A stretch of DNA of 64,000 nucleotides from Poecilobothrus nobilitatus (Eukaryota > Arthropoda > Insecta > Diptera > Dolichopodidae). Within the stretch, counting starts at the first letter, position 1. The number at the start of each line of letters is the position of its first letter. A program made the translations under genes and the position numbers. The notes below the pieces were generated by a model. That model did not search any database, was not told the DNA's origin, and was given only the letters and a program-made list of their open reading frames with translations. The stretch lies in assembly GCA_947095535.1 (NCBI GenBank), contig OX352774.1, forward strand, positions 207,192,965-207,256,964, read 5' to 3'. Below are positions 1-13,400 of this stretch, piece after piece.

Positions 1-366
1 TTTCTGAGATATTGCAGTTAAAAGTGGGAATTTAAAAAAAAAAAATTTCAAAGACACCCTATATTTATTATGATACTGTTAAAAAGAAAACAAAAAGGCA
101 AAATAAATACATTAGAAATAAAGTATGAAGATGTTTTTTTTTTATTAAAATTGTGTCAATTTCACATTTGTGTCCTCTGGTGAGACTATTTGCCAATATA
201 TTCCATGCTTATTGTATACCGTTGAAAAGAGTGTGATGCGTCCTTTCTAACGGTATAATAATAATAATATAGGGTGTCTTTGAAAATTTCACATGCATAG
301 TGATTTTTTTTTTAAAGTTGGAATCTTTTTTTTTAAATACCCACTTTTAACTACAATATCTCAGAT
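1..366. repeat. Inverted repeat pair at the window edge
   Basis: The first 64 bases are matched in reverse complement by about 267-366. Both arms share a TCTGAGATATTG-type end and a CAAAGACACCCTATAT inner end. The right arm has about 30 extra bases in a T-rich tract. About 200 bp of AT-rich sequence separate the arms. It could be a foldback or MITE-type element, but its left boundary falls at the window start, so its true extent is unknown. Confidence 0.6.
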
Positions 367-895
367 ACGGTAGTACCGATTAAGATGAAGCAAGATGTAT
401 TTTAACGACAGTGTGCTCTACAATATTGTAGAAAATGGTTCGAGTTTATTATCTTACGGGAAAAATATAACGGTTTAATTAAAATAGTTCCAAATGTTAA
501 GAACAATTTTGTAACGCATTTTTCAACCACTTGGATATTAAGTACCGTTATGTGATGACGTCATCTAAATGGATGATCATCCCTGTTCGGAAGTATATGT
601 ATGGAAGTAGGAAGTATCCCTGTAACGGTAGTACCGATTAAGATGAAACAAGATGTATATTAACGATACTATTATGATCTACAAAAATGGTTCTAGTTTA
701 TTGTCTTGCGGGAAAAATATAACGGTTTCATTACAATAGTACCACCATATATTAAGAAAATATTGTAATGCATTTTTCAGCCACTATATGGCGGCATCGG
801 TACTAATTGATATATATTCGGAAACTTGGAGATATAAAGTACCGTTATATGTTGACGTCATTTAATCGATGATCACCTGCGGAAGTATATCCAAA
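367..895. repeat. Two tandem diverged units of about 258 bp
   Basis: Unit 1 starts near 367 and unit 2 near 625, each opening with ACGGTAGTACCGATTAAGAT. Both then carry in the same order a GGGAAAAATATAACGG block, a CATTTTTCA-CCACT block, an AGTACCGTTAT block and a TGACGTCAT palindrome, and end in CGGAAGTATAT. Substitutions and small indels show an old tandem duplication. No coding frame is seen. It directly follows the inverted repeat at 1-366 and may be part of the same element. Confidence 0.7.
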
Positions 896-1704
896 CTATC
901 TTTCTTCTTATTTATTTCCTTAAGTCTTTTCCTAAATCTTTACAAAAGAAAAGGAATTTATTTGTGTATAAATTAATTATTTATATTTCAAACTGAACTG
1001 CTAAAAAGCTAAAAAAAAAAAATGAACAAAGTGAAGATGATAAATTTTTTTTAAATGAAACACAAATAAATATCTATGTATATAGCAAACAAAAAGTAGC
1101 TGCTAAAGATTTTATATGCTAGTTTTTTACCTTTACGAAAATGGAAAAATTACTAATTTAGTAATAGGGTCATTAAAACTGTAGGATAGTAAAAAAAAGA
1201 AGTAAAATTTCTTAGTGCATGAATATATTATAAAGTATACAGTTATTTAAAATAAACAGTAATTATATGATATAATTTTTTTTGTCACAAATAACGGTAT
1301 AAATGTAATGTGTTCCCCAGGTAACGAACGAACTTTTTATACTAACCCTTGACACTTTAATACTTTGATATAATTTTATTGATTACTTATTTAACTTATT
1401 TTTTAATCAAAATTTTAGGAATGTTTCGTCCTACAACATTATTTGAACTCTTCAGTAGGGTATGAGAGAAAATCCTTCTTCAATTGTAATAAACAAAATA
1501 TCAAAAATAAAATTTTTAGAATTTAAAAATTTAAACATTTAAAAATTAAGACAAAAATATTAAAATTTAAGTATTAAAGAATGAGAAGAATAACAATATT
1601 TTACAAATTTCAAAATTAATTTTAAAAATAAATAAAGGTAAACAACTTAGAATTAAATAAGGACATTTACGTCATTTTTTATTTTAAATTTAAATATTTT
1701 TAGT
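896..1704. other. AT-rich stretch without recognised genes
   Basis: Nothing but A/T-rich low-complexity sequence is seen here. No long open frame, RNA gene or clear repeat boundary was found. Confidence 0.5.
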
Positions 1705-2350
1705 AACAATAGACATGTTCTGTGAGTTTTTGAAATCGCGAGGAAAGCTATTGTAAATTCCAATTGATAAGTTAAGAGTATTATTCAGCATGCGCATCGT
1801 TCTTGAAATTTCCGTGTGAATTAAATAATTTATTGATCTTAAAGTATAGTTATGTATTTCATTTCTAGTTAAGAGATTTACATTGCATTTATAATTATGT
1901 CCTTTAATCTCATTTTGTTCGTCAGTTTATACAAGTCATCAGGAGTAAGCCAGTCATAATTATACAATATTTTTAAATATTTGTTCATAATGATTTCAAT
2001 TCTTTTGCTGAGGTAATTTGCACAGGAAGACCAGATTGTCAAGTTATATTTTATGTGAGAAAGTATATGCGAAAAGTAGATTTGATTAGCAGCTTTGAAA
2101 CTCTTGATTTAACTACAACGCAATATTCTCAGGATCCAGAATAGGTATCAATTTAGAACAAATATAGTCAATATGAGGTTTCCAGGAGATAATTTATAAA
2201 TATAAAGCCTAAGTATTTATGGTTGTAAACTCTTTCCATCATTTTGTTAGGTTAGGTTTAATATCAACTTTATTACGGTTTTTGATTGTTTATTACGGTT
2301 TTGATGATTAAATATGTATTTACTTTTGTCAATATAAATCGTCAATCTGC
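1705..2350 (-). pseudogene. Non-LTR retrotransposon remnant, C-terminal part of reverse transcriptase ORF
   Basis: Minus-strand translation from about 2100 to 1880 is open and reads like the thumb and C-terminal region of Jockey/CR1-type LINE ORF2. It holds a Y-F-SHILSHIKYNLTIWSS segment (the usual HxxYg..vWg motif), then an IMNKYLKILYNYDWLTP segment. Further frames shifted by small indels continue the match: upstream of it a stretch like the x-KYLGF-x region, and downstream LLTRNEIHNYTLRS and an F-PRDFKN end near 1720. Stops and frameshifts make it a dead fragment. The family is recognised from motif order only; the clade is not certain. Confidence 0.72.
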
Positions 2351-2379
2351 TTCCAATGATCCAATTATATTAATCTACA

Positions 2380-3490
2380 TATTTAAATCGTTATTAATTT
2401 TAAATTCAAGAGACCTGTTAGGCTCTTATCTTTATTACAATACAAGTAGTCCAGTGTTATCTGCTAATGTTTTATATAGTCATCTTGTAGTCCTGCAAAT
2501 TTAATTGCGCAATCAGTAATATTGTATTATTTTTTAACAAAATAATAGTCTTCAAACACTTTAACCCTTGATACCAATGAAAAAAATCACCATACACGGG
2601 TTAATTAAATAAAAAAATAAAAATGTAAAGGAAATTTGTTTTTAATATCTAGCAACTACATATAATCATCTATAATATTCTTAAGAAACTATTATTTACA
2701 CTTCAAAAACAATAAAATAAGTTAACGAAAATAAAAATGATGTATGTACCTATGTACATTATTAAAAAGATACCGTTAACAGACTGGCAACAAAAAATCA
2801 TTCAATTTATAACATTTTTTTTCGATGTCTGTTTTGTTATACATATGTAATTAAAATTTAATAAATTTAAAAAAAACTAACCTTAATTTTCCTAAATATT
2901 TTTTAAAATCCAGATTTATTAGTCTTTCTTTCAATATTTGTTTTGTTATTCAATGACTCAAATACCACATCAATTAAATTCACATTATTTTATAATGAAA
3001 TCACTTTTTTTTTTATTAGAAAATATTTTTGGCATATAAAAAAATAAAATAAACTTTATAAAAAAAAAAAATTAATTTAAAAAAAAAAAATCAATCAAAT
3101 TTTAGCAATTTTAAAAATTTCAAATATAAAATGCGCATAAATTGAAATTAATCAGTTATGAAAAGTTAAGTGACATCTAGTTTTCAGAAGCTACATAATT
3201 CCCAAAATTTTAATTATCCTTTGAATTTCACGGTGGTCTGTCTGACTTTGTTTTATGTAGATTTGTCTATTTGACTAGAAAGAAATTTGCTATTGCTGAA
3301 AACGCATGTTTTCACGCAGCCCACTTATATCAAGAAATTAATTTTTTTTTCATCCTTATAAATTCCACAAAATTTGAATAGAATTTGTCTCTTAAAATTT
3401 TATGATTTGATTTTCTGAATTCAATCTTAATTCAATATAAACTTTGTGAAGTAAATTATGTATGTACAAAAAAAAAACTTGAAATTAATT
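2380..3490. other. AT-rich intergenic stretch downstream of HEATR1
   Basis: I see nothing supportable apart from homopolymer runs and a double TTAGG at about 2248-2258 just before it, too short to mean telomeric sequence. Confidence 0.5.
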
Positions 3491-3499
3491 AAAAAAATA

Positions 3500-3522
3500 T
3501 TTATTAGGTAATAAAATTTATT
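3500..3522 (-). terminator. Polyadenylation signals of HEATR1
   Basis: Two AATAAA hexamers on the minus strand (3517-3522 and 3500-3505) lie 65-87 bp past the HEATR1 stop codon, a normal distance for an insect 3' UTR. They are the most likely 3'-end signals, though the AT content makes chance hexamers common. Confidence 0.55.
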
Positions 3523-3586
3523 AAAAGTATAATTTAATTTTTTTATGTTATAACAATAGGATTAAAGTAAAATAAAAATTTTTTAC

Positions 3587-6500
3587 TTAAAAATATTTTT
3601 GTAATGATTCACCAACAACTTTTTCTAATTCTTGAACTGCTTTTCTAGCTGCCTTTTCAACAATTTCATTTTCATCTTCTAATAATTCTGCTAAAAATGG
3701 TATTGTTTCTGGTAATAATGTACTAAAATCATCACCTATTTTTTTTGCAATTTCAACTGAACATTGAATTGCTAATAATTTTACTTCAGCTTGATTTGTT
3801 CGACATTTTAATAATATTTCATAATTTAATTGTTTCCACAAAACATCATTTGATACAACAACAATTAATTGTGAAATACAATTTAATAAAATTTGTTGAA
3901 GATTTACATTATCAATAATTAATGGATTTTCAATTTGATTTGCAATTGGTTGCATTAATATATCAAAACGATGTGTATTTAAAAAACCTTGTGAATCATA
4001 TAAGAAAATATTATATAATGTATTAAGTATATTTTCTAATAAAATACGACTTTTATATGGATTTTTAAATTTATCATTATTTTCAGTTTTCTTTGCATTA
4101 CAATCAACCAACAGATTGGCAGCATCTTGTATAAAATCACTTGCAAATAGTACAAAAAGTGATTTTAATGATTCAGCAATTTTACTAGATAAAGCAAAAT
4201 ATGTAATTGATCTATTAAATAATTTATCTTTATCATTTTGTGTACTTCTTATTGCCCAATCATATAATTTCTGATAAAGTGGTCTAAATGAACTTTCAGA
4301 TAATTTTAATATTAAACAAACAAATGTTTGAACAATATGTGTTTCAATTTCATTAATTTCATTCATATCATTATAGTTATCTAAATTTGAACGAATATCT
4401 AAAGCTGTTAAAAAGAATTTTGTTAAATCATTTTGTAAAACTGTTATATCAGTTCCAGATGCATTATTAAAACTTTCATTTAATAATTTCATTAAATATA
4501 TTACACCTTTATAATTTGATTCATCCATTAATTTGTTATAAACTTTTTCACAATGTGGTATTAATAAACGTAATGGAATAGTTATTGAAATTTTTGTCCA
4601 TATTAAATTTAACTTTGTGTACATTAATGAAATACGATTATCAGATATTCTATTATCTAATATTACCCAAATTTTAATTAATAACGTAAAAGTATCCAAG
4701 TAATAAGGTCCCAAAAATAATGGTAATGAATCAAATAATTTATATATACCAGCTAATATTGCAATTGATATATTATCTGGTGCTTGTTGTAACATTCCTT
4801 CAGCTTCATCATTTAACACTTCGATTATTAACGGCATAAATTTGTAAAGATTGGAAATTGAATGAGCTTTCAAATTTGATGATATCTAAAATTAAACATA
4901 TATTTAAAGAAATTATTTTTTTTTTAAATTAAGAAAATAAATATGTACTTCTGAAATTGCTAAAACTACTGCTGCTGTAATAATTTTAGAAACAGAAGAT
5001 CTTTTTTTAAGAATTTTTGCTAGTAAAGTTAATATTTCTTTGAATTCTTCAACACGTGTTAATGCCAATGTTTTGGATAATAATTTTACTGCAATCAGCG
5101 ACAAATGCTGTATATTAACTTCTTCATTATGAGAACTTCCAGCTTGAATCAATGTTTCTTTATTTAAAATTGACTTTATTACATTTTGTAAAGGTTCTAA
5201 AAGTTGAATCATATTCTGTTTATTACATTTACTAAAGTAATCGGTTTTATATTGTAATTTAGTGTTTAATAACTCTATTACTCTTTTACGTACAACAGGA
5301 ATTTGATGTTGCATTAAACCATGTACAACTACCAGTAATATGTCCGGAGATAATAACGAAATTGCATTATCTAAAATTTCAGTACAATGATGTAAAATAA
5401 TTTTCCAATATTTATGTTGATTTGTATTAGAGTTTTTCTCTACTGATGTTGTTACAGAAGGTATAAAACTAAGAATTTTAATAATGAAATTTTGATAATA
5501 GGATTTCATTTCTTTAATTTCTTTTTGATTTAATTTCGCAATCGAATTCTCGAATTCAGGCGAAGATGTTAACGCTGACATAAACTGTAGTAAAGAAAAT
5601 TTATAATGTCGCAATTGTTTCTCGGTATGAGTACCAACATCAAACATAGATGTATCTAAAAGAAAAAAGCAAAATTTTAATATTTGGCTTGTTGTTAAAA
5701 AAATAAAATTAAATTACCAAATTCCATTTCATCAACAGACATTTCGTTATTTTCATTTGGTTTTGATTCGGGTAATTTTCTCAAATAATCAAAAAGTGAA
5801 ATACAAGTTTCAATCATAATTGCATGTTCAAAATTTTTACATAAATTTAAAGCAATAGATATTCTTTTTGGAAGTTCTTCTGGTGATAGACTTCTTCCAG
5901 TATGAATTTGTCGATTACTAACTTTTAATTTTTGATGTTTTTCTTTTTCCTCATTTATAACATGAGATTCGAATAGTATACACATAAATATCCATAAATA
6001 TTTTTGTGCGCCTAATGTTTGAATTAATTTGGAATATAGTAATAATCTACGATGTTCAGGTACATCTAAAATTATATCAGAAAATACCTTTAATATTGGT
6101 ATAACTTTTCTATCTTTATTATTCAACCCAGATTTATCATCATTATTACATGCTTCTACAAGCATTGGTATTACAGATTCAATAAGATTTGAAAGTATTT
6201 GAAAACTAAATGAATCATCATGTCGTACAACAGATGATCCCATAAATGTAAAAACATTTGTTATATTAAGTAACACCTGTTGTGGTACTATATAAGCACA
6301 ATGTGATAAAAGCATTAAAGCATGATGATGTGTTTGAGGATTTTGTGTTGTTCGAATGCACTGTACAACTAAATCCATTTTTAAAGCGTTTTCTTTTAAT
6401 TTACTTCTTGATTTTGTATCATACTCTTCTGCTTTTTTACATAAATTAATTAAACATGATAAAATTAATTGTTTTGCATAATCTAAAGCAACTTGTTCTT

Positions 6501-9500
6501 CAAATTCTAAACATTTTTTCAATAAATCAAATAAAATTGGTATTAAAATGTCTACATTTTCAATATTTTTCATATTTTGTAATAATTCTAAAAATGTTAT
6601 TCCAATTTTCCATTCAAGAGCTTTTAAAGAATCAACAATAGATAATGATGATGCTCTACGATTTGGTGTAGAATTAACTGAACATAAATTTTTCATTTCA
6701 TTTAGAATATTCTTTATATGATTTCCATCAAGTTGTACTCGTCTTATTAATTTAGAACCGGTTGATGATACGGAATTTTCATCAGATAATGACATTGCTT
6801 CAAGAACAAAATGTAAAACATTTTCTTTATATACTGTCGACATTTTAGCGTATACATCTGTTTCAAAAACATTCATAATTACGGAAGCAATTGATTGAAG
6901 TCTTCCATTTATATTGATTAGTATTTTATAATTTTTTAATGAATCTTCTATAAAACTCCATGAATTTTTATTTTTTTCTATAATAGAAATTGTATCTGCA
7001 TCAAATTTTTCAACAATATTTTGATATATTTCACCAGTATAGTAATCTAAAAAAAAATCTTTTAATAATTTATTAAGAACTTATAAATAATTAAAATATT
7101 ATATTACCAAAACCAATCCTACTGTTCACACAGTTCTTTTTTGCATCTTCTAATATTTTACAACCCAAATCGATAAGATTGTTCAAAATATTTTCATTAT
7201 TAGTTAGTTTCATAATTTTAAGTAAAAGTGACTTTAAAAAAACATCTTCATTATCATCATTTAGTATTTTTAAAATTGAATTCAAAAAATCTTTCGCAAT
7301 TATAACACCTTTTTTATTTGTTTTATCAGGACATAATAAAGTATAAAAAACAATTGTAATTTGAATTTCATCCATTGTAATTTCTTGATTTGATTCTAAA
7401 ATTTTTTCGATTATAAAGATATCATTTTCACTGATAGATTCATTTAATTTTAGAATATTTTCTAAAGTATTAAGAGCAATTTGACGAATAATTGTTTCTT
7501 TACTTCCCAAACCCAAAATAATTCTTATTAAAATATTACGATGAATATTAAAATCATTTTTATTCCCATTTATAACTAAATTAAATAATTTAATAACTCG
7601 TATTTGTGTTTCATAATTAATGTTTTCTACATTAATTCTATCAATTACAAAATAATATGATAAATATTCGAATTTTTCAGATGAATTAGTAAATGTTTGT
7701 TTTAATAAATTTTGTAAACAAATGCTATATTCTTCTTTTACTAGCATATGTTTAGATACAAATGCTTTAGTGACAATTACTTCAAAGATTTTTCTTAAAA
7801 GTTTAGAATTTTCTGAAGTATTTCGAAAATTTTTTGTATCAACTTCAATACCTTTTAATAGCGATAACAAATAATTTAAAACAATTGTTAAACATATTTT
7901 ATTTGGCTTTATAGTTTGTAAAAATTCTTCAGATTGTGAAACAAATTTTATATTTTTCTTAATAATTTCAAATATTTCAAAACCTTTTAATCTATAACGA
8001 ACGTCTGTATTTGTATATTTTGAGAAACTATAACCCAAAAATAATAAAATGAATGAACAATTCACAGAATTATAATAAAACAGATGATTAACAGTTTCAA
8101 ATGAATTTAATATTGATTCTGGCGTTGGAATACTTTCTATTTGATGTATTACTTTTTCAAAATCTTTAATTGTCATTATTTGTTTGTTTAATTTTAAATT
8201 AAAATATTCTTTTAAAAATGGTATATATTGAATAGAATCATTTTTTGATATTTCTTTTAATAAATTTAAATCAGTTTCATGATTTGAAACAAGTAGTGGA
8301 AGTAGTGTTAATAAAATTTGATTTATATCATTAATCTTAACAATTTCCAAGCTTGTTATATGTTTAACAATACAGGGTTTCACAGAAGACCAATTATCTT
8401 TTTCAAAATGAGTTTTATGAAATATTTCTAGAAGTTTTTCAAAGAAGATTTTGTTATTCATAATTTTTGAAAAATTACTCGATGATATCTTTAAAACTTC
8501 AATTAAAACTTGTTGATCATCATCACTTAAACGATCTATCATACTATCTCTTATCATTGTTTTGCTTTCTTCAGTTACAGTTAATGCATCAAAATTGTCA
8601 ACAACATATTTGACTGCTGCTATACGATTTATGGAATTTGGATGATACAAATTTTCATAAATGGAAGAATTATCTTCAGAATAAGATGATTTTAAACGAA
8701 AAGCTTAAAAAAAAGGTGATTTTTTTTATTAAAATAAAAATTAATTCAATAAATTGTTACAAACCTAATATAGATTTTAAAGCTTGTCTTCTTTTTTCAG
8801 AAATATTATTTTGCTCTTGCATTGTTTCTTTAACCACACAATCAAATGCTGTTGGATATTGTTTCTCAAGTTGATGTAAATAATTTGAGTACAATTTTTT
8901 TATATCATCCTGTAAAAGTTCACTTTCATCATCAGAATCTAATTCAACTATATCGTCATCAGAATAGTCTTTCTTTGCATTTTGATCATTTTCTAATATC
9001 GATCTGAAAATTAATAAAAATTTTAAAATATGAGAAAGTTTATTTTTAAAAAAAATACCTTATTATATCTTTAGCTTCAATTTCCTGGAATTGTACATCG
9101 TTAAATAAATTTGTTAAGAACTCAGTATATTTAACCCATTCAGAATCTTTAGAATGTATTTTCTCAAAGCAAGTTTTTATCAATGGAACACATAATTGAC
9201 TCACTTTAACTTTACGATCAGACAATTCTCTTAAATTTGTAGTTAAAGTTTTTTTTGATATAAAATTTATAAGCAGTTCTTCAGGAAAAACTTTAATTTT
9301 CTTTTGTGATTGAAAAATTAATATTAGCAATAATATTATATCAATTTGTAATGATTTATGTTCAATAGAACATATTTTCGTAATTATTGATTGTAAGATT
9401 TCAGTTTTTAAATTACATTTAGACATAAGTTGAGCTGTTATCATTAACGATGAAGCAGCAAAATCCAATGAATTTGATGAAAACCCTTTTAAAATTCCAC

Positions 9501-10221
9501 GCAAAATGCTTGATATATGTAATTCATTTATTTTATTAATTTTTTCTAAAGCACTTATTATTGTTATACAATAGAAATTAATTTTAGTTTGTAAGGTATT
9601 ACTTCTATAATCTAATTCTTTTATAGCTTCAATTGTAGAATTACATATCATTTTTAAAAATGCTGTATCATTAGCAGCACGATTTTGTAAAGCTGTTTTT
9701 GATAATGGTGTACCACATTTTTGTGTTGCTTCTAACCATTTCCATTTACCAGTCGGTTCATTTAAATTAATTATATGTAAACATCTTACAAAAATTTGTG
9801 TTTCATGATATGGTAATATCAGATCAATAAACTCATCTACATTAAACTGTTGTATATGAAAACGTCTTATTAACCATTCTAAACAAAGATGTGATGGTTG
9901 TAACATAAAATATGGTGAAAGATGATAAAAAAATTTTTTAATTAGTTTATTAAGTAATTCATTAACTTTGGCATCTTCAACGGATCTTTCTAACTCAATT
10001 GAACTTTGATCAAATAAAGTTTGTTCAAATTGTGTAAAAGTTGGATTTATAGCTATTAAATCTGATAGTCCATTTTGTCCAAGCTCAAAAATTGTCTTAC
10101 GATCTTTAGTGGCTGCTTCTTTATTATCAAATATAATAGACGGTCGCTTTTTACTATCAAATAATAATGAAGTTTGTGGCGCTTTTAAACGTTGAAGTTG
10201 TTCAGCTAATGATGTAGCCAT
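3587..10221 (-). CDS. HEATR1: HEAT repeat-containing protein 1 (UTP10 homologue), six exons
   Basis: Scaffold of the U3 snoRNP/SSU processome, acting in the nucleolus in rRNA transcription and 18S processing. Minus-strand exons joined on GT-AG sites: 10221-9059, 9003-8765, 8703-7108, 7046-5718, 5655-4949, 4885-3587; phases agree throughout and give 2110 residues without a stop (human about 2144). The start is the first ATG, opening MATSLAEQLQRLKAPQTS, a family hallmark. Residues 1-387 (exon 1) hold the conserved N-terminus. Exon 2 contains a very acidic stretch (DDDIVELDSDDESE) before a KKLYSNYLHQLE segment. The middle is helical, HEAT-like and poorly conserved. Exons 5-6 include the BP28CT region (around KAHSISNLYKFMPLI), and the last 60 residues are a HEAT repeat with LLPETIPFLAELLEDE, closing in GESLQKYF. 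Introns are 55, 61, 61, 62 and 63 bp. No paralogue or damage is seen. Identity is near certain; splice sites are inferred. Confidence 0.96.
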
Positions 10222-10880
10222 ATTTTATTTGTTTTTTTATTTAAAATAAGATTAATTCTATTATAAAAATTAGTTTTGGTAATTTAAAAATTCAAAAAAT
10301 TAAAAAGCACTTTATTGTGTTTCTATTACACTACAGCACATTTCATTCAAACACGTGTGACACAATTGACAAACGACAATTGACATAAGTTTAAAAACAA
10401 AACAACACTTTAAGAAACATAGATTTTTATACATTAATTCGAAAACTGTTAATTTCAGAGTATTTTCCACATTTTCCATGTATTTACTACTTAGGGGTGT
10501 GCCAAGTAAATAATTGTTATTTCGTAAAATTTTTTAATTTATGGGATATTTAAACATATTTATTTATGGGATATTAAAACATAATATATGGCAAACAAAA
10601 ATAATATAAATGTATAAATAATAATATTAATTACTAATTAGTATACAACAAATCATGGGCTTAATGCTGATAATTTAGAAATATTGCATTATTATCAGAT
10701 TGTAATATTAATATCAATAAATAAATTAAATATAAATAATGCTCCGTTCAATATGCATTTTAAAAAAGCACTTATTTTGTTACTTTAAAAGTACTTATTT
10801 AAAATTTTTATAACTTTTTATTTAAACTCTTTAATTAAATTTTAATTTGAAAAACAAAAATTTTTATTTTTATTTAATTT
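10222..10880. other. Upstream region of HEATR1
   Basis: This should contain the HEATR1 5' UTR and promoter. No TATA box can be assigned with confidence. A CAATTGACA motif is repeated at about 10363 and 10376. A direct duplication of a 26-bp ATTTATGGGATATTWAAACAT unit is at about 10537-10582. There are no coding signs until the LINE remnant at 10884. Confidence 0.4.
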
Positions 10881-10883
10881 AAT

Positions 10884-13400
10884 TTAATTTAAATTTAAAT
10901 CGCGTATTTGTTTAACTTTAAACTTAATTCTTATAGCTTTGTTTTGCATTATTTGTAATCGGTCTATCTCTTCTTTGTTTAACATATATAATATTGTTAA
11001 GCAGTATTCAAGATGCAGTTTTATCATTGTATTATAAATTTGTATTGCATTTTTTAACGGTAACCTTTTCCGAATATATTTCAAAAAATTTATCTTTTTT
11101 GATACTTTTGTACATACATAGTCGACGTGTTTATTAAGCTTCAGTTGGTTTGAAATCTAGGAGAACTGTAACTATTACAAATTGTTTATCTACCGCAAGT
11201 TTTCAATTAGCGACTATTAGGTTTAGCGCAGATTCACAGCTATGCTTTTTTCTGAATCCCGACTGGAATTCAGATAATATATTATTTTTCTCTAAATATT
11301 TTTCAAGCTGATTATTAATTGCTATTTCTAACATTTTACTCTCAATTATTATTGGGTTTAATGGTCTGTAATCTGCACAATTCTTAGTGTTTTTTACTTT
11401 TTCAACTGGTGTTATTATGGATTCCTTCCATTTGTCCGGGAATACTCCTTCTTCGAGAGACTTATTTACGATAGATAAATAATTTTGTACAATTAAATCA
11501 AATATATTTTTAAATATATAATATATAATAATTGCAATCATTCTTTTTATTCATACTTTTTCCTATATTTTTTAGTTCTTCTAAAGATAATATTTTGAAT
11601 TTGAATGATGAATTAAATCTCTCAATTAGGTTTACATATTGTTTTTGAGGTATATCCTTCTTCATTTCATCAACACTACTTATAAAATATTTATTAAACT
11701 CGTATGCTTTTCAGTATTTGTTATTATTTTCCCGTCAAACATCACTTCGTTAGTTTCTTTTATTTGTTTATTTAGTACAAAGGTTTTAATATTTTTCCAC
11801 ATTGTCTTTTGATTGTGAGCATTTTCTATCTATTTCTTTTTTTCTTAATATATTCATTTTTTGCCGAATTCACCTTACTTTTGTAACTATTTCTCAACGT
11901 TTTATATTTTCCAAATTTAATATTATTATTTAGTAGAACAGCTTTTTCATATTGTTTAATTTTTTTATCTTTTAATTACCATGTCCATGTCCATTTATTT
12001 CTTTGCGATTTCTTTCAACTACAAACCTGCTTAATATTTCGTGCAATTCGTAACTAAAAAGGTTGGCTTTTGCATTAAAGTTATAATAATATTTTGTCAT
12101 TAAGTTACATTTACAAATAAGCTGCCGAAATCTATTTTTATCATATTTTAGGAAAGTGTTTTTTGTTGTTTTATTATTTCTATCAACACTTTGATACATA
12201 TAAATTACTATAGTTTTGTGATCGCTTATTTTTAATTTTCTATCACATAAGGCCTGAACTTTAAATAAATTATTTACTAGGACATAATCAATCAAAGTTT
12301 TAGTTTGATTTATGATTCTTTTGTATTCATTAATTATTTGTTTATAGCCGTTATCAACCACGACTTCTTTAATTATTTTTTGGGGCGGATCATTGTCCAA
12401 CCAGTTGATATTGAAATACTATTCCTACAATTAAACTTTTTACTGTTAGATTGAAAATCTTCCATAAAATTTGATATAAATTTAAAAAACTCAGAGTTTG
12501 GAGTAAGATATTGCGGTGATCTATGTACAGGAGACACATATAGGGTGTTTTTCTTTATCTCATCAGAGCAGTGTCAGAGCTGTCAAGCAAAAAAATTGTG
12601 TTTCTTTTTATGCTCAGATTACCCAGATTATCCATTTTGTGTTTCTTTTTTAACTCGGAGTGTAATCAGAGTGCGATCTGTGAACTGGTAAAAATTTCTC
12701 AGATTTCACAGAGTTGTCAAAAAATAAAACGTCTAAGAATAAAATATTAAAACAGTCATTAAAAAAAAATCTCGTGCATAGATAAACGTTTTTTTTTAAT
12801 TTTATCGAAATTTTACAGAAATTAACTTTGTTTCATTTTATTTCTTAAATAAATTTCCTTTACAACTAACTATATTATTACATTTAAAATAATGAAATAA
12901 AATAAAAAATAATGTCGTTATAAAATAATTTGAATAAAAATTGACATTTTGTGCTCTAAGCGTTTCTTTTTTAACTCAGAGCGGTCAGAGTTCAGATGAG
13001 CATTATTCGCTCGCTCTGAGCGCTCGACATCTGCTCTGAGCATTGATCTGATGAAAAAAAGAAAAACGCCCAAGTTTCATTATTATTATTTATTTTTACA
13101 GTTAACAACCAGAATTGCATTTTGAAATTTACGTTTCTGATTATTTCAAAACTATATATTTTTTTTAATACAATGAAACTCTACCCGTGTGCCTTGACAT
13201 TGAATTGCATCTTATGTGGTTATATTTATTGAATGTTACTAAGTTCTCTTCATCATCTTCAACCAAGTGTGTTTCGGTGAGACAAATTATGTTAAAGTGT
13301 TCGCTGAATATATGTACTTGTTTCTAATTCATACAAATAATGTATAACACCTTGTGAGTTCAGGTACACACATCTTAGATTTGATTGCTAGTACCTAATT
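10884..13400 (-). pseudogene. Decayed non-LTR retrotransposon (endonuclease plus reverse transcriptase), internally deleted
   Basis: Order on the minus strand fits one LINE ORF2. At 13380-13080 is an endonuclease start with FNIICLTETHL and CNSMSRHTG. After an inserted element the endonuclease resumes at 12545 with YVSPVHRSPQYLTP and reaches the catalytic ISDHK motif near 12220. A linker follows (11970-11560), then the first RT blocks at 11541-11203 (FPDKWKESIITPVEK, ADYRPLNPI, SEFQSGFRKKHSCESAL). The text then jumps near 11150 from VLLDF to LKLNKHVDYVCTKV and the tail MIKLHLEYC (11084-10884). The palm with the YxDD box is missing. Frameshifts and stops are frequent. Weak traces of an ORF1 zinc knuckle (HNSKSGECPIYN) sit upstream near 13430-13475. 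Jockey/CR1-like by motif order. Confidence 0.85.
12542..13072. mobile_element. 530-bp MITE-like element inserted in the LINE
   Basis: The two ends form terminal inverted repeats of about 38 bp: the left reads GGGTGTTTTTCTTTATCTCA and onward to TCAGAGC, the right reads the same in reverse complement with four or five changes. CTCAGAGC/CAGAGT-type octamers recur inside, mainly next to the ends, as subterminal repeats. No coding frame is present, so it would be a non-autonomous DNA transposon. The LINE endonuclease frame continues on both sides (ETW on one side, YVSPVHRSP on the other), which shows that it inserted later than the LINE. No convincing target-site duplication can be read. Confidence 0.75.

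Noticed and set aside
2246..2259. TTAGG-type repeat (insect telomere motif)
   Set aside because: Only two units, inside a LINE remnant.
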